6,911 nt of DNA from Myxococcota bacterium. Lineage in GTDB: Bacteria; Myxococcota; Polyangia; GCA-2747355; JAKLHH01. Each line of letters starts with the position of its first letter. Position 1 is the stretch's first letter. The notes under the pieces are model-generated. The model was not told the origin of the DNA and made no database searches. It saw nothing but the letters and a program-made list of their open reading frames with translations. Of the stretch, positions 5,906-6,911 are shown in pieces. The position numbers and the translations under genes are program-made. The stretch spans positions 1 through 6,911 of the forward strand of contig JAKLHH010000404.1 of NCBI GenBank assembly GCA_022710245.1. The letters are read 5' to 3'.

Positions 5906-6911
5906 TCAGGGCTCGCAGGTCGCAGCGCTCGCGTTGCAGCTTAGCTTCGGCGGGCAGCGACACCACCGGCGCAGCCATAGACGCAGAGCTTCTTGCTCCC
6001 GAGCTGAGCGCACTTCGCCGACTGTCCAGCCCCCACGCTGCAGCTCGTCCCCACCGTGCTGCAGGACATGCCGCAGAAGCCCTTGGCGCCCGAGGTGGTC
6101 GAGGAGCAGGAGAGCCCGCCGACGCACTTGTGCTTGTCGTGCGCAGGTCTCGCCGGCCTGGCCGTAGTTGAAGCAGTCGCACGCATCTCCGCCGGTCGTC
6201 GCGGGGCCACAGCCAGCGCAGTCCTGGTAGCCCTTCTGCATGCAGACGTAGAGGCAGGGGTAGACCTTCCAGCCACCGCTCTCGCAGAGCCGGATGGTGT
6301 CGGTGGCGTCGCACTTGCCGGTGCCGGTGGTGCAGGCGCCCGGACAGTCCTTCGGGCAGCTCGCGGTGTTCTCGCCGCTCTCGCAGAGGCCATTGCCACA
6401 GACGAACGGGGCAGGACAGTCCTTCGGGCAGCTCGCGGTGTTCTCGCCGCTCTCGCAGAGGCCATTGCCACAGACGGACGGGGCAGGGCAGTCCTTCGAG
6501 CAGCTCGTGGTGTTCTCGCCGCTCTCGCAGAGGCCGTTGCCACAGACGGACGGGGCAGGGCAGTCCTGGGGACAGGAGGCGTGGGTCTCGCCAGCCTCGC
6601 ACGTGCTGTCGCCGCAGACCGGGACGGTGGCCGGGCAGTCCCGGGGACAGGAGGCGGTCGTCTCGCCCACATCGCAGGTGCCGTCGCCGCAGGCTGGCGA
6701 GGCCTTGCAGTCGTCCGGGCAGCTGGCCGGGGTCTCGCCAGGATCACAGCGGTGGTCGCCGCAGCGCTTGCCCGTCTGGCAAGGGGGAAGGTGCTCGGGG
6801 CACGTGCCCTCCCTCACGCAGTACGTGCCGGGTCGAGCCCTTCGCAGCCGCCGAGCAGCGCCACCGGTGCCAGAGTGATGATGATCAGGAGGAAGCGCGC
6901 AGCGGACGGCA
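5906..6911 (-). CDS. Cysteine-rich repeat lipoprotein with three apparent frameshifts; start codon straddles window edge
   Basis: Read from the right edge, this encodes a lipoprotein signal peptide, then GTYCVREGTC, six CGxGxCxxGExxxxCPxDC repeats, and two further Cys-rich segments. The first holds LCESGGWKVYPC and DACDCFNYG. The second runs from KCVGGLSC to LCVYGCAGG. The protein would be exported, lipid-anchored and held by disulfides; function unknown. No single frame covers it. The signal-peptide frame hits TGA at 6814-6816, and the repeat frame is open from there. The segment of about 6140-5955 makes sense only in another frame, since the repeat frame gives a Cys-free, Arg-rich stretch there. 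The tail KLSCNASAATCEP returns to the repeat frame and stops at 5906. One base missing near 6830-6832, one extra near 6141-6146 and one missing near 5952-5954 restore one protein of about 335 residues. GTG at 6817 is the start only if the gene is read without correction. Sequence errors or a decaying gene are both possible. Confidence 0.83.
   Translation of the reverse strand, partial: AVRCALPPDHHHSGTGGAARRLRRARPGTYCVREGTCPEHLPPCQTGKRCGDHRCDPGETPASCPDDCKASPACGDGTCDVGETTASCPRDCPATVPVCGDSTCEAGETHASCPQDCPAPSVCGNGLCESGENTTSCSKDCPAPSVCGNGLCESGENTASCPKDCPAPFVCGNGLCESGENTASCPKDCPGACTTGTGKCDATDTIRLCESGGWKVYPCLYVCMQKGYQDCAGCGPATTGGDACDCFNYGQAGETCARQAQVRRRALLLLDHLGRQGLLRHVLQHGGDELQRGGWTVGEVRSAREQEALRLWLRRWCRCPPKLSCNASAATCEP
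6341..6763 (-). repeat. Six CGxGxCxxGExxxxCPxDC coding repeats
   Basis: Six units of 24-25 residues, each with four cysteines in the pattern C-x4-C-x8-C-x3-C, are encoded head to tail. The three nearest the N-terminus are diverged (CGDHRC, CGDGTC, CGDSTC). The three C-terminal ones are nearly identical (CGNGLCESGEN). The acidic, glycine-rich C-G-(D/N)-G-x-C part might bind calcium, but that is a guess. Confidence 0.9.
6342..6557 (-). repeat. Three near-identical 72-base tandem repeats
   Basis: Units at 6342-6413, 6414-6485 and 6486-6557 align without gaps. By eye, the first two differ at one base (Phe versus Ser codon) and the second and third at four. This is far closer than the neighbouring units, so the array grew recently by whole-unit duplication and may vary in copy number between strains. 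Confidence 0.9.
6844..6911 (-). other. Lipoprotein signal peptide with lipobox LGGC
   Basis: On the minus strand the last two bases of the window are TG, followed by codons for PSAARFLLIIITLAPVALL and then GGC. An A, G or T at the next outside base would make a start codon, giving a 22-residue signal peptide. It has one Arg, a hydrophobic core and the lipobox LGGC, whose Cys is encoded at 6844-6846. The following residues are EGLDP. This is the expected N-terminus of the cysteine-rich repeat protein, in a different frame from the repeats. Confidence 0.75.

Noticed and set aside
6342..6557. CRISPR-like direct repeats
   Set aside because: The 72-base units are contiguous with no unique spacers and keep an intact coding frame.
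4770..6602. Minus-strand frame of 610 codons overlapping both the lipoprotein and GH13-like genes
   Set aside because: It is out of frame with both real genes. Repeats such as CPVRLWQ in it are only the 72-base DNA repeat read in the wrong frame, and the rest is Arg/Pro/Ala-rich.
6294..6878. Plus-strand frame with GQSFGQLAVFSPLSQRPL repeats (194 codons)
   Set aside because: This is the antisense reading of the Cys-rich repeat array. The regular pattern comes from the tandem DNA repeat, and the other strand gives conserved cysteines and a signal peptide.

Overview
The window is very GC-rich DNA whose codons strongly prefer G or C in the third position. Two proteins are of the repeat-built, secreted type common in myxobacteria and relatives (Myxococcota/Polyangia): a WGxGPxDV...HYDG repeat protein and a cysteine-rich CGxGxCxxGE...CPxDC repeat lipoprotein. 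A myxobacterium or close relative is the best guess, but this is inferred from style and no marker gene is present.

Layout. (1) Positions 2-1141, + strand: the C-terminal part of a WG/HYDG repeat protein, probably a surface beta-propeller, whose start lies before the window. (2) 1142-1386: a 245-base gap with a sigma-54-like -24/-12 element just upstream of the next gene. (3) 1387-2616 and 2613-3551, + strand: a translationally coupled pair joined by an ATGA overlap, encoding a major facilitator sugar transporter that resembles the fucose/glucose/galactose symporter group, and a PfkB-family sugar kinase of fructokinase type. (4) 3599-5809, - strand, convergent with the pair: a 736-residue cytoplasmic enzyme that reads as a divergent member of the alpha-amylase (GH13-like) superfamily. 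A second sigma-54-like element lies about 40 bases before its ribosome binding site and start. (5) 5906-6911, - strand: a cysteine-rich repeat lipoprotein. The reading frame must change three times to give a sensible protein, and its start codon straddles the right edge of the window.

How they work together (inference). Transporter, sugar kinase and cytoplasmic glycosidase-like enzyme form a plausible carbohydrate uptake and breakdown module. A sugar would enter through the symporter, the GH13-like enzyme would split or transfer a glycosidic bond, and the kinase would phosphorylate the released ketose or related sugar. Similar sigma-54-like elements upstream of both arms suggest shared RpoN/enhancer-binding-protein control. 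The two repeat proteins at the edges look like unrelated exported proteins.

The most useful observations are the divergent active-site motifs of the GH13-like enzyme, the paired sigma-54-like promoters, and the three correctable frameshifts in the lipoprotein gene. I saw no tRNA, rRNA, CRISPR array, insertion sequence or complete mobile element.
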